Assembly (NCBI GenBank): GCA_043228905.1 | Contig: JBHGNT010000011.1 | Location: forward strand, 186,001 to 250,000 | Origin: Azolla caroliniana | Lineage: Eukaryota; Polypodiophyta | DNA length: 64,000 nucleotides | Reading direction: 5' to 3' | Shown here: piece after piece, positions 61,470 to 64,000 of the stretch | How the letters are laid out: every line of letters starts with the position of its first letter | How positions within the stretch are numbered: position 1 is the stretch's first letter | Notes under the pieces: model-generated | Databases searched by the model: none | The model's input: the letters and a program-made list of their open reading frames with translations, nothing else | Told to the model about the DNA's origin: nothing | Made by a program: the position numbers and the translations under genes

Positions 61470-64000
61470 ATGAATACTCAAATGGGGAGCACTCTCCCTA
61501 CCGAGAAGTTGGATCGAAACAACTTCGCATCTTGGGAGTACAAGATGCACCAATACCTTGTCGGACAAGGCTATTGGAGCTACATCAAAGGAGCACACGA
61601 AGACCGACCCGTCGAAACGGCTCCCGGATACGCGACATGGGAGCAAACCACAAGCCGCATGATGTATTGCTTGGCGACATGTGTTCACGATCACATGCTC
61701 GGCTACATTCGTGAAGCCAAGACGCCGAAGGAGGCATGGGAAAATCTACGAAAGATTTTTGCGGCGAACACAACCACAAGAAGGCTTCAACTCCGCCAAG
61801 AGTTGAACAACATTCAACAAAGGGACATGTCCATCACGACATACACCTTGAAGATCAAGGAGCTTTGCGACTCGCTCGGCTCGATAAGCGTAAATATCGA
61901 TGATGATGAGATGGGGCAAGTATGCCTCAGTGGCCTCGCACCACAGTTCGGCGCGATGCGAACCGCCGTTCTAGCAAGGGAGAAATCTCCCTCCTTCTTC
62001 GAGCTCCAATCAATGCTATTGGTCGAAGAAAACCACGTGCGTACAAGGAGCAATGAGTTGGAAGGCCACATGCTCTACACGCACTCGAATGGAGGAAGAG
62101 GACGTGGATGAGCGAGAGGTTGATTCGGCCAAGGACAAGGCAGACGAGGTCCGACCTACGACAACAACTCCCAATTTCAGCCGCAAAACGGAAGCCAACG
62201 AGTAACCTTTGCAAGAAGGGGGAGCTTCCACTCTGGCCCGGGCCATCAAAACGCAACCGAATGCGGATATTGCGGAAAGCTCGGCCACCACAAAGAAGAG
62301 TGCCGAAAGAAGATGCGCGAATTGGCTTCCACAAGCCGACAACTCACAAATTACGCGCACAATTCCGACTACGAAGAGTATAGTGGAATGTACGGGCACA
62401 ACCCTGACTACGAATATCGTGGCAGAATGTATGCACACAACTCTGACCGTGGCGGAATGCTCATGATGAAACATAGAGCAAACTCTATGTCGGCCTCTAC
62501 CTCAACTAGTGCCCTCAATTCGGAAGACGTATGGTTTGTTGACTGCAGAGCCTCAAACCATATGACATCTCATAAATAATGGTTTCTTGAACTTCGAGAT
62601 CCGGAGCAACCCGATTATGTTGAAACCAGAGATGACACTACGCACCCGATTCGGCACATCGACAATGTTCCATTCGGCGAAAGAGGTAAGCAAACATACA
62701 TTAAAAATGTCTTGCATGTTCCCACCATCACGAAGAATTTGGTCTCGGTCGGCCAAATGGTTGAGCAAGGGATGCAAGTACGATTCGACCAAGAAGGGTG
62801 CTTCATCGAAAAAGAGGGCTGAATCATCGCGCGCGGAAGAAGAGAGGGTTGGATGTTCATTCTCGATTCACACGAGATGAAATCCGCCATGTTCGCAAAA
62901 AGCACGAAAGCTGAATCCGACATAGAGCTATGGCACAAGCGAATCGGCCATATCAATCTCAACAAACTCAAAGCAATGAAATCGAAAGGAGTCGTCATCG
63001 GACTCCCGACATTCAAAGAGAAGGAGATTGAAGGTGTATGCGAAGCGTGCCAATTCGGCAAGCAACACTGACACCCATTCCCGAAAGAGCGGAACGTGAG
63101 CAAAGGTTTACTCGATGTAGTCCATTCTGACGTATGGGGACCGACGCAGACGGCTACATTCGGCGGATGCTAATATTACGTGCTCTTCATCGATGACTTT
63201 TCTAGGCACATGTGGCTCTATCCGATGCGGCAAAAGAGCGAAGTGTTTGGACACTTCCAAAGGTTTAAAAACGAAGTCGAAAAAGCCGCTAGTCGTCATG
63301 TACGATGCCTTCGATCGGATGGCAACAAGGAGTACTTCTCGGACGATTTCACGGCATATCTCCGAAAGGAAGGAATTCGGAGAGAATTCACTTGCCGACA
63401 CACTCGGCAACAAAACGGAGTAGCTAAGCGCAAAAATCGGCACATCCTTGAAGTAGCGTGGGCCATGATGAACAAGAAGCATATGCCCAAGTCATATTGG
63501 GCCGAAGCTATAAATACGGTCGTCTACCTAATGAACCAGTGCACAACATCCGGAGTGCACGAGGTCACTCCGCACGAAAAATACTTCGGAAAGAAGCCGG
63601 ATTTATCGCACACTCGGATATTCGGCGCGATAGCGTACGTGCACATCCCCGATGAGAAGCGTCAAAAGCTTGACCCGAAGTCGAAGAAATGTATCCTCAT
63701 AGGATACTCATTGGAGCAAAAGGGGTACAAGTGCTACAACCCCTCAACTCGAAAATCTCGAGTAAGTCGAGACGTCGTTTTTGACAAGTCTGCATCCTGG
63801 TACGCACTAGAGACAACCTCGACTCCGACTTCGCTCGACCCGGAATCCGCCGAACAAGAGATAGAGGATGAAGATCGCCTTATGCGCATGTTCGAAGAAA
63901 GTCCGATCACGACCCGACTGAGTGGACCACAAGAGCCTTTGAGCGATCAAAGCACATCATGGGCTAGCTCGAAGATGGACAAAGGCAAGGCGAAAATGTC
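61470..64000 (+). pseudogene. Copia W4 gag, protease, integrase and linker; runs off the window
   Basis: MNTQMGSTLPTEKLDRNNFA starts a 213-codon gag segment ending at a TGA (62109). It is followed by knuckle CGYCGKLGHHKEEC, a tandemly expanded segment (GMYGHNPDYEYRGRMYAHN), protease site VDCRASNHMTSH (DSG reads DCR), stops near 62578, 62822 and 63070, GAG-pre-integrase ELWHKRIGHINLNKLKAMKS, then integrase VHSDVWGPTQTATFGG, VRCLRSDGNKEYFSDDF and QQNGVAKRKNRHI, in which the catalytic Glu of GVAERKN is Lys. The linker before RT continues to the window end. Non-functional, but the best-preserved W copy here. Confidence 0.9.

Overview
The window is nuclear DNA of a land plant. It shows GT-AG introns, plant-type Copia elements primed by initiator-Met tRNA, an L1-type LINE with a DUF4283-like ORF1, and three recognisable plant gene families. 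I cannot name the species. The Ty3/gypsy element at the left edge and the ParB/methyltransferase-like remnant would fit a non-flowering vascular plant or another large, repeat-rich genome, but that is inference. At least three quarters of the sequence is transposon-derived, mostly Copia in nested stacks. I use working names: W, X, Y, GEC, Z, V and S are Copia families, G is the gypsy element.

Layout, left to right. (1) 1-2281: 5' part of minus-strand gypsy element G (LTR, leader, gag, start of pol), inserted into Copia W1 (2282-3824). (2) 4233-15914: Copia X, reduced to LTR, RNase H end and LTR. Its right LTR was split by Copia Y (5371-15727, TSD CTTCC), and one LTR of Y was split by an L1 LINE (about 5445-10706). 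(3) 16008-18186: an apparently intact two-exon saccharopine-dehydrogenase-like oxidoreductase gene whose upstream sequence is the remnant of the X LTR. (4) 18187-20649: gene-poor, with local repeats and a fold-back AT-rich block. (5) 20650-39802: a stack in which GEC1 is cut by Z, Z is cut by GEC2 (27106-38251, TSD CGAAC), and GEC2 is cut by V (27938-33436, TSD GACTA). The 3' half of Z is replaced by fragments of W and of a gypsy integrase. (6) 39803-43641: a solo-LTR-like block, a broken LESV-like starch-protein gene, and a possible exon. (7) 43642-48590: Copia W3, followed by a decayed gene with a ParB/sulfiredoxin-like domain and an amino-DNA-methyltransferase-like motif. (8) 49685-57850: a serine/proline-rich plant gene on the minus strand, split by the young Copia S (50454-56134, TSD GCACT). 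(9) 58777-64000: an S-family fragment carrying a solo LTR, then Copia W4, which runs off the window.

The most notable signals are these. Element G combines a PEG10/sushi-like Gag, a textbook -1 frameshift cassette at the gag/pol junction, a 12-bp self-complementarity that fits Tf1-style self-priming, and a cluster of heat-shock elements just upstream of its TATA box. A ParB plus DNA-methyltransferase remnant lies beside W3. The GEC family has a conserved acidic-then-arginine-rich extension of about 160 residues after RNase H, whose stop codon lies inside the LTR. I found no CRISPR array, rRNA or convincing functional tRNA gene.
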